25,484 nt of DNA from assembly GCA_900769465.1 (NCBI GenBank), contig CAAGGT010000015.1, positions 1-25,484 of the forward strand, given 5' to 3'. Position numbers and translations under genes: made by a program. Position 1 is the stretch's first letter. The number at the start of each line of letters is the position of its first letter. Origin of the DNA: Bacteroidaceae bacterium. Lineage in GTDB: Bacteria > Bacteroidota > Bacteroidia > Bacteroidales > Bacteroidaceae. Below are positions 8,668-17,000 of this stretch, piece after piece. Below the pieces are notes generated by a model that did not search any database, had not been told where the DNA came from, and was given only the letters and a program-made list of their open reading frames with translations.

Positions 8668-10143
8668 ATGGAGAATAAGTTTATGATATACAACACGCTC
8701 TCTCGCAAGAAAGAGCTGTTCGAGCCGCTTCAAGCTCCCAATGTAGGACTCTATGTCTGCGGTCCTACAGTCTACGGACCCGCCCATCTGGGACACGCAC
8801 GTCCGGCTATAACATTTGATGTCCTGTTCCGCTATTTGCAGAATCTTGGCTATAAGGTGCGCTATGTGCGTAATATTACCGACGTGGGCCACCTTGAACA
8901 CGATGCCGACGAAGGTGAGGACAAGATTGCAAAGAAGGCCCGTCTTGAACAGATTGAGCCAATGGAGGTAGTGCAGCAGTACACTCTTCACTACCACAAG
9001 GTGATGGATGCTCTCAATGTGTTGCCGCCAAGCATAGAACCCCACGCTTCGGGACACATCATTGAACAGATTGAATTGGTCAAGGAAATCCTTGGCAATG
9101 GCTTTGCATATGAGAGCCGGGGCTCGGTCTATTTCGATGTCGCAAAATATGACAAGGCCCACAAGTACGGTATCCTTTCGGGCCGTAACCTTGATGATGT
9201 GCTGAACACCACACGTGAACTCGACGGTCAGGACGAGAAACGCAATCCTGCCGATTTCGCTTTGTGGAAGTGCGCTCAGCCCGAGCATATTATGCGTTGG
9301 CCTTCGCCCTGGAGCAACGGTTTTCCCGGCTGGCACTGCGAGTGTACAGCAATGGGACGCAAGTATCTTGGTGAGCAGTTCGACATTCACGGCGGTGGTA
9401 TGGACCTTGTTTTCCCTCACCACGAATGTGAGATAGCACAAGGTATGGCTGCTATGGGACACCACGTTGTCAAGTATTGGATGCACAATAATATGATAAC
9501 CATCAACGGTACAAAGATGGGCAAGTCGTTGGGTAATTTCATTACTCTCGATGAGTTCTTTACCGGTTCGCATAAACTGCTATCACAGGCTTATACGCCA
9601 ATGACAATCCGTTTCTTCATTCTCCAGGCACACTATCGCAGCACTGTTGATTTCAGCAACGAGGCTCTGCAGGCTGCCGAGAAGGGAATGCAGCGTCTGC
9701 TCGAGGCATACAAGACTCTCAATGGACTTGTGGCAACGGGCGAGACAACTGTCGATGTCAAGGGCTTGCGCGGCCGCTGCTACGATGCGATGAACGATGA
9801 TATGAACACGGCACAGGTAATCTCACATCTTTTCGATGCTTCGCGTGCAATCAACCAGTTGGCCGACAAGAAGGCTACCATCAGCGAAGCCGACCTTGCC
9901 GAACTGAAGGAGGTGTTCCATCTCTTTGCCTTTGACATACTTGGCTTGCGCGAGGAACAGGGCTCGAACAGTGCCCGTGAGGAGGCTTTCGGCAAGGTTG
10001 TCGATATGCTCCTGCAGCAGCGTCAGATAGCAAAGGCCAACAAGGACTGGGCAACCAGCGACAAGATACGCGATGAACTTGCTGCTCTCGGCTTCGAGGT
10101 CAAAGACGGCAAGGAGGGAGCAACTTGGCGATTAAACCGTTGA
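8668..10143 (+). CDS. cysS: Cysteinyl-tRNA synthetase
   Basis: This class I aminoacyl-tRNA synthetase charges tRNA-Cys. It has 491 residues, normal for the family. The HIGH signature is HLGH (40-43), just after YVCGPTVYGPA. The KMSKS signature is KMGKS (283-287) within TKMGKSLGNFITLDEF. The zinc ligands expected from the E. coli enzyme are present: Cys31, Cys226 (GWHCECTAM), His251 and Glu255 (FPHHECE). The C-terminal helical domain includes FDASRAINQLAD and ends with DKIRDELAALGFEVKDGKEGATWRL. A short AAGGA ribosome-binding site lies before the ATG. The gene is 35 bases after the Ig-like lipoprotein gene and 4 bases before the M28-like gene, in the middle of the rightward run. Nothing is unusual. 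Confidence 0.97.
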   Translation: MENKFMIYNTLSRKKELFEPLQAPNVGLYVCGPTVYGPAHLGHARPAITFDVLFRYLQNLGYKVRYVRNITDVGHLEHDADEGEDKIAKKARLEQIEPMEVVQQYTLHYHKVMDALNVLPPSIEPHASGHIIEQIELVKEILGNGFAYESRGSVYFDVAKYDKAHKYGILSGRNLDDVLNTTRELDGQDEKRNPADFALWKCAQPEHIMRWPSPWSNGFPGWHCECTAMGRKYLGEQFDIHGGGMDLVFPHHECEIAQGMAAMGHHVVKYWMHNNMITINGTKMGKSLGNFITLDEFFTGSHKLLSQAYTPMTIRFFILQAHYRSTVDFSNEALQAAEKGMQRLLEAYKTLNGLVATGETTVDVKGLRGRCYDAMNDDMNTAQVISHLFDASRAINQLADKKATISEADLAELKEVFHLFAFDILGLREEQGSNSAREEAFGKVVDMLLQQRQIAKANKDWATSDKIRDELAALGFEVKDGKEGATWRLNR

Positions 10144-10147
10144 TGTG

Positions 10148-11179
10148 ATGATGTACAAGGTGTATATGCTGCTTGTAGCGCTGCTACTTGTTAATTGTGG
10201 CGGCTCAGGGAAAGATACGGGTGCGACAGCTGTCTCTGTCGAGGCGGCTCCGACGGATGAAACCGCTAAAACGGTTGAACCGGCTGCCATTGTCCCTATA
10301 TTCGATGCCGACAGTGCATACAGCTTTGTGGAGCGACAGGTGGCCTTCGGTCCTCGCGTTCCGGGAACTGCCACACACCGCAAATGTGGCAATTGGCTTG
10401 TGGAGAAACTGCGTTCATATGGAGCTGAGGTACTCACCCAGGATGTAGACCTCAAGGCCTATAATGGCAATGTACTCAAGGCACGTAACATAATAGCGCA
10501 GTTCCAACCCGAAAAACAGGAACGCATAATGCTTTGCGCACATTGGGACACGCGCCCCTGGGCCGATTCGGATCCTGACAAGGCAAACCACTACAAGCCT
10601 ATCCCGGGTGCCAATGACGGTGGTAGCGGTGTAGGCGTGTTGCTTGAAATAGCACGCCAGCTCTCAATGACTCCCACAGCCACAGGTATCGACATTGTCC
10701 TTTTTGATGCCGAGGATTATGGCCTTCACGAGAATGATGTTACCCGATATGCTTCCAACAGGCATTCCTGGGCATTGGGCTCACAGTATTGGTCATACTT
10801 TCCCCACGTGGCAGGGTATAGCCCCAGATTCGGTATACTTCTTGATATTGTAGGAGCGCCGAACTCTGTTTTCTGCCAGGAGTATTATTCGTTGCACTAT
10901 GCGGCAGGTGTAGTACGCAAGGTATGGCGTTGGGCCGAGAAGGCCGGATATTCGGCCTACTTCTCGAGCGAAGAGGGTGGTGCTATAACCGATGATCATC
11001 TGTATGTGAACAGCACAGCAGGCATCCCCTGCATTGATATAATAAACTATGACCCGGAGAGTCCCAATGGCTTTGGTCCTTACCACCATACGATGAAGGA
11101 CGATATGGATTGGATAGATGCCGGAACCTTGAAGGCTGTCGGTCAGACAGTGCTTACTGTTATTTATAACGAAAAATGA
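10148..11179 (+). CDS. M28-family / glutaminyl-peptide cyclotransferase-like lipoprotein
   Basis: This is a zinc-dependent protein of the M28 fold, most like bacterial glutaminyl cyclases (QC), which convert N-terminal Gln to pyroglutamate; an aminopeptidase activity is the alternative. From the ATG at 10148 it has 343 residues. The first in-frame start is a GTG at 10145, and the adjacent ATGs at 10148 and 10151 are more likely. The lipobox LVNC (Cys17) predicts a periplasm-facing lipoprotein. After a low-complexity linker come FVERQVAFGPRVPG (typical M28/QC entry), AHWDTRPWADSD (His132), GANDGGSG (Asp157), FDAEDYG (Glu189/Asp190) and GPYHHTMKDDMDWID (His313/His314). These cover the Asp, Glu/Asp and His zinc ligands and an acidic catalytic residue. 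Phylogenetically this group is often labelled QC in Bacteroidetes. It sits 4 bases after cysS and overlaps sufE by 4 bases. Confidence 0.85.
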   Translation: MMYKVYMLLVALLLVNCGGSGKDTGATAVSVEAAPTDETAKTVEPAAIVPIFDADSAYSFVERQVAFGPRVPGTATHRKCGNWLVEKLRSYGAEVLTQDVDLKAYNGNVLKARNIIAQFQPEKQERIMLCAHWDTRPWADSDPDKANHYKPIPGANDGGSGVGVLLEIARQLSMTPTATGIDIVLFDAEDYGLHENDVTRYASNRHSWALGSQYWSYFPHVAGYSPRFGILLDIVGAPNSVFCQEYYSLHYAAGVVRKVWRWAEKAGYSAYFSSEEGGAITDDHLYVNSTAGIPCIDIINYDPESPNGFGPYHHTMKDDMDWIDAGTLKAVGQTVLTVIYNEK

Positions 11180-11601
11180 TGGCTACGATAAAGGAGATAC
11201 AGGATGAAATAATTGCCGAGTTCAACGATTTTGATGATTGGCTCGACAGATACCAGTTGCTCATAGACCTGGGAGCGGAGCAGGAACAACTGCCCGATGA
11301 GTATAAGACCGACAACAATCTCATCGAAGGATGCCAGAGCCGCGTGTGGCTGCAGGCCGATTTCGTTGACGGAAAGGTCTTTTACCGTGCCGAGAGTGAC
11401 GCCCTGATAGTAAAGGGAATAATCTCATTGCTTATCAAGGTCTATACTGGCAGAACCCCCGATGAAATCCTTGATAATGAGCCCTATTTTGTTGAGGCTA
11501 TAGGACTCAAGGAGCATCTTTCACCGACAAGGAGCAATGGACTCCTGGCAATGATAAAGCAGATGAAGCTCTATGCTCTTGCATTCAAGGCAAAGAACTG
11601 A
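11176..11601 (+). CDS. sufE: SufE family sulfur-acceptor protein
   Basis: This 141-residue cytoplasmic protein is expected to take persulfide sulfur from the cysteine desulfurase SufS and pass it on for Fe-S cluster assembly. The diagnostic motif is NLIEGCQSRVW, with the sulfur-accepting Cys53. The family's C-terminal pattern VKGIISLLIKVYTGRTPDEIL and LSPTRSNGLLAMIKQMK is also present. Length matches the family. Its ATG overlaps the stop of the QC-like gene (ATGA); a second ATG follows immediately, so initiation is at 11176 or 11179. It is the last gene of the rightward run and is followed by a long hairpin. No other suf gene is present in the window. Confidence 0.95.
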   Translation: MMATIKEIQDEIIAEFNDFDDWLDRYQLLIDLGAEQEQLPDEYKTDNNLIEGCQSRVWLQADFVDGKVFYRAESDALIVKGIISLLIKVYTGRTPDEILDNEPYFVEAIGLKEHLSPTRSNGLLAMIKQMKLYALAFKAKN

Positions 11602-11665
11602 TTTGAACCGAAAGGTGAAATGTGAAAGTGAAAACCAATTTGTCAAGTTAAAATCACAAAATGGC

Positions 11666-11724
11666 AGCTTGAAACTGAAAGTACGAAGTTTGCATTGCAA
11701 ACTTCGTACTTTCAGTTTCAAGCT
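11666..11724. terminator. Perfect 29-bp hairpin between convergent genes (bidirectional terminator)
   Basis: Positions 11666-11694 are exactly complementary to 11696-11724, with one base (T11695) in the centre. The arm begins AGCTTGAAACTGAAAGTACG. An outer, interrupted pair also exists: AAGGTGAAA at 11612-11620 against TTTCACCTT at 11731-11739. It lies between the sufE stop (11601) and the stop of the oppositely oriented TonB-like gene (11733), so it can end transcription from both sides. There is no classical T-run on either side. Confidence 0.75.
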
Positions 11725-11732
11725 TTCCGCTT

Positions 11733-12377
11733 TCACCTTCCCGGGCGGAAATTTACGAATATCACATAGTCTATGCTCTGCGGGTCGTCACTCTCTGCTG
11801 CCGGAGTCCATTTGGGCATCAGTTCCGCCACGCGCAGGGCCTCGGCATCCATATGGACATTTCCGCTGCTTTTGGAAATTGTGGCACTATGCGGCGTACC
11901 GTCGGGTGCTATGGCTATCAGGACCTCAACTCTGCCTGTGAGACGTTCGCGCTTGCACTCTTGGGGATATTGTTGGTTTTTCCTTACAAATTCCCTTATT
12001 GCAACGTTCCCTCCCGGGTAGCTTGGGTAGCTCACAGCAGGCCTTGTGGCCTTCTTCACAGGCTTGTTGCCCTCTCTCCTGGCCATGTCCTTGATCTCCT
12101 CGGCCGAGCTTCTTTTCTCACTCTCGGGCAATCTCTCTTCTATTGGTGAAAGATTACTTTTTATGTCGATTTTTTCCACCTTTAGGGCCTTATCGGCTGC
12201 TGGCGGTGTCTCCCTTTCCTTCTTCCCGAGGTTTACATTGCCTGTGGCCTTGAAATCCATCTTCTTGATTTCCATCTTTGTGCGTGTAGAATCAGATGGG
12301 GTAGTCGCATAAGCCTCTGCGGCAGTGATGTGTCCGCACATTAGCGAAATGCCTGCGAATAACAGCAGTCTCTTCAT
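11733..12377 (-). CDS. TonB C-terminal domain protein with signal peptide
   Basis: This is a 214-residue exported protein. The N-terminus (MKRLLLFAGISLMCGHITAA) reads as a signal peptide, with cleavage likely around AEA or AYA (21-24). Residues 25-115 are a charged, probably disordered linker rich in Lys, Glu and Pro. Residues 118-212 form a TonB C-terminal domain: SYPGGNVAIREFVRKNQQYP, then LTGRVEVLIAIAPDGTPHSATISKS, DAEALRVAELMPKWTPA and YVIFVNF. True TonB keeps an uncleaved N-terminal membrane anchor. Here the anchor looks cleavable and no ExbB/ExbD genes are adjacent, so a role as the main energy transducer is doubtful. Bacteroidetes encode many such stand-alone TonB-C proteins. It is 14 bases downstream of metY and probably co-transcribed. 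Confidence 0.85.
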   Translation of the reverse strand: MKRLLLFAGISLMCGHITAAEAYATTPSDSTRTKMEIKKMDFKATGNVNLGKKERETPPAADKALKVEKIDIKSNLSPIEERLPESEKRSSAEEIKDMARREGNKPVKKATRPAVSYPSYPGGNVAIREFVRKNQQYPQECKRERLTGRVEVLIAIAPDGTPHSATISKSSGNVHMDAEALRVAELMPKWTPAAESDDPQSIDYVIFVNFRPGR

Positions 12378-12391
12378 GGTTCCGCAACTTT

Positions 12392-13675
12392 TCAGATTAC
12401 TTCCAGCGCCTGCTCAATGTCGGCAATGATATCCTCGGCATCCTCAATTCCTACAGAAAGGCGTATGAGGTCGGGGTCTATGCCTGCTTCAATGAGCTGT
12501 TCATTGCTCAACTGACGGTGAGTGTGGCTTGCCGGGTTAAGCACGCACGAACGCGCATCGGCAACGTGTGTCACAATGGCAATGAATTTCAGGCTGTCCA
12601 TAAAGCGTATAGCATCTTCCTTGTCACCCTCAACCGCAAATGCCATCACACCGCATCCGCCGTTGGGCAGGTATTTCTGTGCAAGGGCATAGTACTTGCT
12701 GCTTGGCAGGCCGCAGTAGTTCACCCATTTCACTTTGGGGTGCTTCTCAAGATACTCGGCCACTCTCTGCGCGTTCTCGCAGTGGCGCGGCATGCGCAGG
12801 TGCAGTGTCTCAAGTCCCAGGTTCAGCAGGAATGCATTCTCGGGGGCCATCATTGCACCCAGGTCACGCATCACCTGTGAAACCATCTTTGTTATGTAGG
12901 CAGCACGGCCAAAGTTCTTTGTGTATATGAGGCCGTGGTAGCTCTCGTCGGGCTCGGTAAGGCAGGTAAACTTGTCGTGCTGTGATTCCCAGTCAAAGTT
13001 TCCGCTGTCAATGACGCAACCGCCAACTGCAACTGCATGGCCGTCCATATACTTTGTTGTTGAGTGCGTCACAATGTCTGCTCCCCACTCAATGGGGCGG
13101 CAGTTCACCGGTGTGGCAAATGTGTTGTCAATGATAAGGGGCACACCGTTGCGGTGAGCGATGTCGGCGAATTTCTCAATGTCCAGTACGTTTACGCTTG
13201 GGTTCGATATTGTCTCGCCGAACAGCGCCTTGGTATTTGGGCGGAACGCCTTTTCAATCTCCTCGGCAGGAGCATCGGCATCCACGAATGTTACCTCAAT
13301 GCCCATCTTCTTCAATGTGACAGCGAAAAGATTGTATGTGCCACCGTATATTGTAGTCGCCGAAACAAAGTGGTCACCTGCCTGGCATATGTTGAGTATG
13401 GCGTAGAAGTTCGCCGCCTGGCCCGATGATGTCATCACTGCACCCACACCGCCTTCAAGAGCATTGATTTTTGCGCCTACAGCATCAACTGTGGGGTTCT
13501 GTAGGCGGCTGTAGAAATAACCGCTGTCCTCAAGGTCGAAAAGGCGCGCCATCTGCTCGCTTGTCTCATATTTGAATGTAGTACTTTGGAAAATTGGCAA
13601 TACACGTGCCTCACCCTTCTTTGGCTGCCAACCGCCCTGCACGCAGAGCGTACCTGTATTAAGTTTCTTTGTCAT
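12392..13675 (-). CDS. metY: O-acetylhomoserine sulfhydrylase (Cys/Met metabolism PLP enzyme)
   Basis: This PLP enzyme of the Cys/Met metabolism family (cytoplasmic) most likely makes homocysteine from O-acetylhomoserine and sulfide. The ATG at 13675 gives 428 residues. Motifs are LPIFQSTTFKYE, YFYSRLQNPTVDAV (the phosphate-binding Tyr/Arg segment), MTSSGQAANF (81-90), ETISNPSVNVLDI, IIDNTFATP (181-189), and THSTTKYMDGHA with Lys208 as the PLP Schiff-base residue. The C-terminus has VTHVADARSCVLNPASHTHRQL, characteristic of the O-acetylhomoserine sulfhydrylase subgroup rather than cystathionine gamma-synthase, whose members are also shorter (about 380-400). An in-frame ATG 24 bases upstream would add MIDKKQNN; the downstream ATG fits the family better. 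It heads a two-gene leftward unit, with a TATCTTCG element about 40 bases upstream. Confidence 0.92.
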   Translation of the reverse strand: MTKKLNTGTLCVQGGWQPKKGEARVLPIFQSTTFKYETSEQMARLFDLEDSGYFYSRLQNPTVDAVGAKINALEGGVGAVMTSSGQAANFYAILNICQAGDHFVSATTIYGGTYNLFAVTLKKMGIEVTFVDADAPAEEIEKAFRPNTKALFGETISNPSVNVLDIEKFADIAHRNGVPLIIDNTFATPVNCRPIEWGADIVTHSTTKYMDGHAVAVGGCVIDSGNFDWESQHDKFTCLTEPDESYHGLIYTKNFGRAAYITKMVSQVMRDLGAMMAPENAFLLNLGLETLHLRMPRHCENAQRVAEYLEKHPKVKWVNYCGLPSSKYYALAQKYLPNGGCGVMAFAVEGDKEDAIRFMDSLKFIAIVTHVADARSCVLNPASHTHRQLSNEQLIEAGIDPDLIRLSVGIEDAEDIIADIEQALEVI

Positions 13676-13712
13676 ATTGTTCTGTTTTTTATCTATCATT
13701 TGACATATGTCG

Positions 13713-13720
13713 CGAAGATA
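13713..13720 (-). promoter_or_regulatory. Putative metY -7 promoter element
   Basis: TATCTTCG on the minus strand is one base off TAnnTTTG. It would give a leader of about 30 bases before the metY ATG at 13675. No good TTTG -33 element is seen at the expected distance. Confidence 0.4.
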
Positions 13721-13738
13721 CGAATAATCTCTCTAAAA

Positions 13739-13837
13739 ATGATACGGAACATACTTTTTGTTATAGCAGTTTCTTGCCGGTGCTTTTTCGTGGGATGCAA
13801 GAGCCCCTATGTGCTACAAAAACAATTGTTTGTTTAA
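13739..13837 (+). CDS. Very short lipoprotein-like open frame (possible remnant)
   Basis: This 32-codon open frame reads MIRNILFVIAVSCRCFFVGC followed by KSPYVLQKQLFV. It has the full grammar of a lipoprotein signal peptide: a positive N-terminus, a hydrophobic core and a lipobox-like FVGC|K. It then ends after 12 more residues. There is no clear ribosome-binding site, and no promoter on this strand could be identified. It could be a tiny lipoprotein, the decayed 5' end of a lost lipoprotein gene, or a chance frame in divergent regulatory sequence. I assign no function. Confidence 0.3.
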   Translation: MIRNILFVIAVSCRCFFVGCKSPYVLQKQLFV

Positions 13838-13869
13838 AATCTGTTCCCGGTTGTAAATAATTGCTGTTT

Positions 13870-13905
13870 TTTGGTTGTAAAAACGAGTGGAAATTTGTAT
13901 TTTTG
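13870..13905 (+). promoter_or_regulatory. Putative promoter of the M60 peptidase gene
   Basis: TATTTTTG at 13898-13905 fits the -7 consensus TAnnTTTG. Upstream, TTTG (13870-13873) and GTTG (13874-13877) lie 24 and 20 bases away; the latter spacing fits a -33 element. Transcription would start near 13912, giving a leader of about 145 bases before the ATG at 14059. Confidence 0.5.
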
Positions 13906-13953
13906 CGTGTTTGTATGCTATTGTGTGGTAATAAGTTACGCATAAAAATACAA

Positions 13954-14021
13954 GTCTTTTCAAACCGCTTTCCGGGCGTTTTTTAAGTAATGTAAATAAA
14001 TGTTTAAAAGACCTCGGTTTG
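13954..14021 (+). promoter_or_regulatory. Pseudoknot-type complementary segments in the M60 leader
   Basis: GTCTTTT (13954-13960) is complementary to AAAAGAC (14006-14012). The directly adjoining CAAACCG (13961-13967) is complementary to CGGTTTG (14015-14021). The order a-b-a'-b' is that of an H-type pseudoknot, or of two competing stems. Between them lies a C/G-rich patch followed by T6 (13979-13984). A regulatory role is inference. Confidence 0.3.
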
Positions 14022-14058
14022 TAACGTGTTGAGTATAAATAAAAAACAAAATATAAAA

Positions 14059-17000
14059 ATGAAAAGAATTTTTACACATCTTTTTGTTGCTGTGCTGCTG
14101 ATGTTGAGTGCAACATCGTGGGCGCAGTTGTCCTCTCTTGAGGTTGGACAAATTTATAGGTTCGAAAGTGCCAGGGGTGGTCGCTCGTTGAGGGCTAACG
14201 GTTTTGACGATGTGCATACCAAAACTACGGATCTCTATGATAAGGCTCAGGAGTGGTATGTGACCAAGGATGGCGATTACTATGTGTTGCGTAATGTTGC
14301 TTGCGGTAAGTACCTGAGAGGAACTTATTCTTATGGCGCAGCCTGGGGAATGACTGATGATTATTCATCTGCGTTAAATAAATTCCAGTTGTTGACTTCA
14401 AATTCCACCCTGAATACTTTGAAGACTAAAGATTCCGATGGTTACGGTCATATGCACGATGATAATAATGGTGATAATGGCGGCTATAATGTGGTGGGGT
14501 GGACAAATGCTAATGATGCAACCGGTACTCATTGGACAATAACCAAGGTCGATTATACAGCAGAGCAGATAACCGAACTCCTTGAAATGGCACCGACAGT
14601 TGCTGAGGTTGCATCTTATTCTACTGCACTTAATGCGTTGTTTAATGATGGTACAGGAGCTTGTGTTGCACCTAAACTTAGTTCGCTCAATGCGGTAAAG
14701 GCAACCAGTGAATATAAGGCACTCCCAACCGGGTTGAAAGCTATGGTCGATAAGGTGTATGGTGATGCTTGGGCCGAGGATAATGCCGATGCAACAAAAC
14801 AAGCGAACAACCTTAATTGGGATGCAGAATATGCCAAGAAATTCCGTGTGCAGATGTATGAGCCATATAGTATTGCAGGCGACATTACATCGTGGCTTGG
14901 CATAAACTCTCACGCCAACAACGATAACCCCACAGGTATATATATGCCTGCTGCCGGCAATCTTTATGTAATGGTGGAAGGTGAAATAAAAACGGGTGCA
15001 ACATTGCGCCTTGTCGATGGATATACAAACCGTCGAATAAATGGAACTACAACAGAGAGTGCTGTTGTGTTGAAACAGGGCTTGAATGTCATAAACTATA
15101 CAGGAGCTACCGGAATGTTGTATATCTGCTACAATGTCGATACCTACAACCCCAACGGAGCAACACATGCCGAAAAGTTCCCTCGCAAGCTCTCTGAGTT
15201 CGCGCCGTTGAAAATCCACATCGAGGGTGGTGCCATCAACGGTTTCTACAATGCCTGCGGCGATTTCCGCGCAACAACAGATGCAGAGAATCTATGGAAG
15301 ACATATACAGGTGCGAATGTCGATGCCGATACCGATTGGGAATATATGGAGACACGCGCCAATTTGAGCATATTGCCCATACTCGGTCATCGTGAAATAC
15401 TTCTTCTTCAATTGGAGGATGAGCAGGGTGGTCGCGGTTTGCGCTCTTTGTTACCCGAGGCAATAAATTGCCCAGAGAAACCTTACAGCAATGCCGAAAC
15501 CTGGGCTGCTTACGGTATGGGCTGCGACCCTTCAACCGGAAAAATCAACATTGTAATGGAGGCGTGGGACCGCATTTTCTACTCTCAGCTTGCAACAATG
15601 GGTCTTGTGAGCAATTCGCAGATGGAAAGGATGAACGACCTCTATCCACGTTGGACAAAAGAGGGTACACGTGCCGAAATTTATAACTACGGCGCGGCTA
15701 CTATTAACGGAGAAACAAAAACTTACAAGGATTTTTGTCAGGGTATCGATTACAGCGAATATTTCAACCACCACGGTATTATCTTGGGAACAAGCAGCGG
15801 TAATCCGTATGGTGCCGGTGATCACGTAGGTTATCCTATCGGTGGCTTCAGTGCTGCAGTCTATGACTTGCCCAATACCGCCGGCTCTACCTGGGGACCT
15901 GCCCACGAGATTGGTCACCAGCATCAGGGACTTTTCACTTTGAATGGTCTTACCGAGGTTACAAATAACCTGTTTTCAAATATCTCATTGTGGTATAAGG
16001 GTATGTCAACATCGCGCTACAATGGCAGTGACGGTTCATTGGAGAGTGTGTTGAATGCTTTCAACACTAACGGCAGTGACATATATACCAATAACATCTG
16101 GGCACTTACTCATCTATACTACCGTTTGTGGCTCTACTATCACTTGGCCGGTAATAACACACAGTTCTATCCTCGTCTTTTCGAGCTTCTGCGTAATGAA
16201 CAGATGCAAAAGGGCTACAATGTGTCGGGTGATGTATCAACGTTGCACTTCTACAAACTTGCTTGCCAGGCTGCGGGCGAGGATTTGACCGAGTTTTTCC
16301 GCGTACACGGCTATTTCTCGGTGATGGAAGACCGCTTTGTGGGTGACTATAGCAATTCTATCTACAATGTTTCACAGGCAATGATAGACGAGGCCATTGC
16401 CGAGGTTAAGGCGATGCGCGATGCCGAAGGCAATCCTTTGAAGGAAAATCTTTCGATAATATTCATCAATGACGATGATGAAACAGCGACTTATCTGCAG
16501 CACGACGGTAAGACTGCACGTGAAATCTACTTCGAGACAAAACCGAACTCCGATTTCGGTTCGGTAACCGATTTTATAGCCGGTAATGTGCCTGTTGAAA
16601 CAACCTACACCGCAACACTGTCGGACAACGGCATAATAACAATGAGTGGTGGCGAAGGTGGCGTCGGCTTCCTTATCGTCAACGAAAAGGGCGAGATAAT
16701 CTCGTTCAGCAATAAGGCTACATTTGCATTGAGCGATAAGGCGATGGAAGCTATTGTATCGGGTAATGCAACAATTAAGGCTGTCGATTCTCAAAGCAAT
16801 GTTGTTGAAGCTGAGGTAAACCTTACCGCATTGCAAAAGGGTGTGCTTGGTGCGTTGATATCAAAAGCACAGTCTATTGTTGATAAGGTTGATGATACAT
16901 ATACAAAGATTGGCTATTTCAAGAAAGCAGCGGTTGCCGGCCTTGAAAGTTCTCTTGAATACGCCAAAGAGGTATATGCAGGTTCATCGGGCTATGAGGC

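Larger units (their letters stand above)
13676..14058. other. Divergent intergenic region, metY / M60 peptidase
   Basis: This is about 380 bases between divergent genes. It holds a leftward -7-like element (13713-13720), a 32-codon lipoprotein-like open frame (13739-13837), the rightward promoter (13870-13905) and a long M60 leader with complementary segments. The rest is AT-rich with no other recognisable content. Confidence 0.6.

Noticed and set aside
8653..9573. 306-codon minus-strand open frame across cysS
   Set aside because: It mirrors cysS, which has intact HLGH and KMGKS motifs; no promoter, ribosome-binding site or domain is seen.
14398..15219. Minus-strand open frames inside the M60 gene (also 19567-20325)
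   Set aside because: They are Cys/Ile-rich shadow translations of a continuous 2873-codon coding frame.
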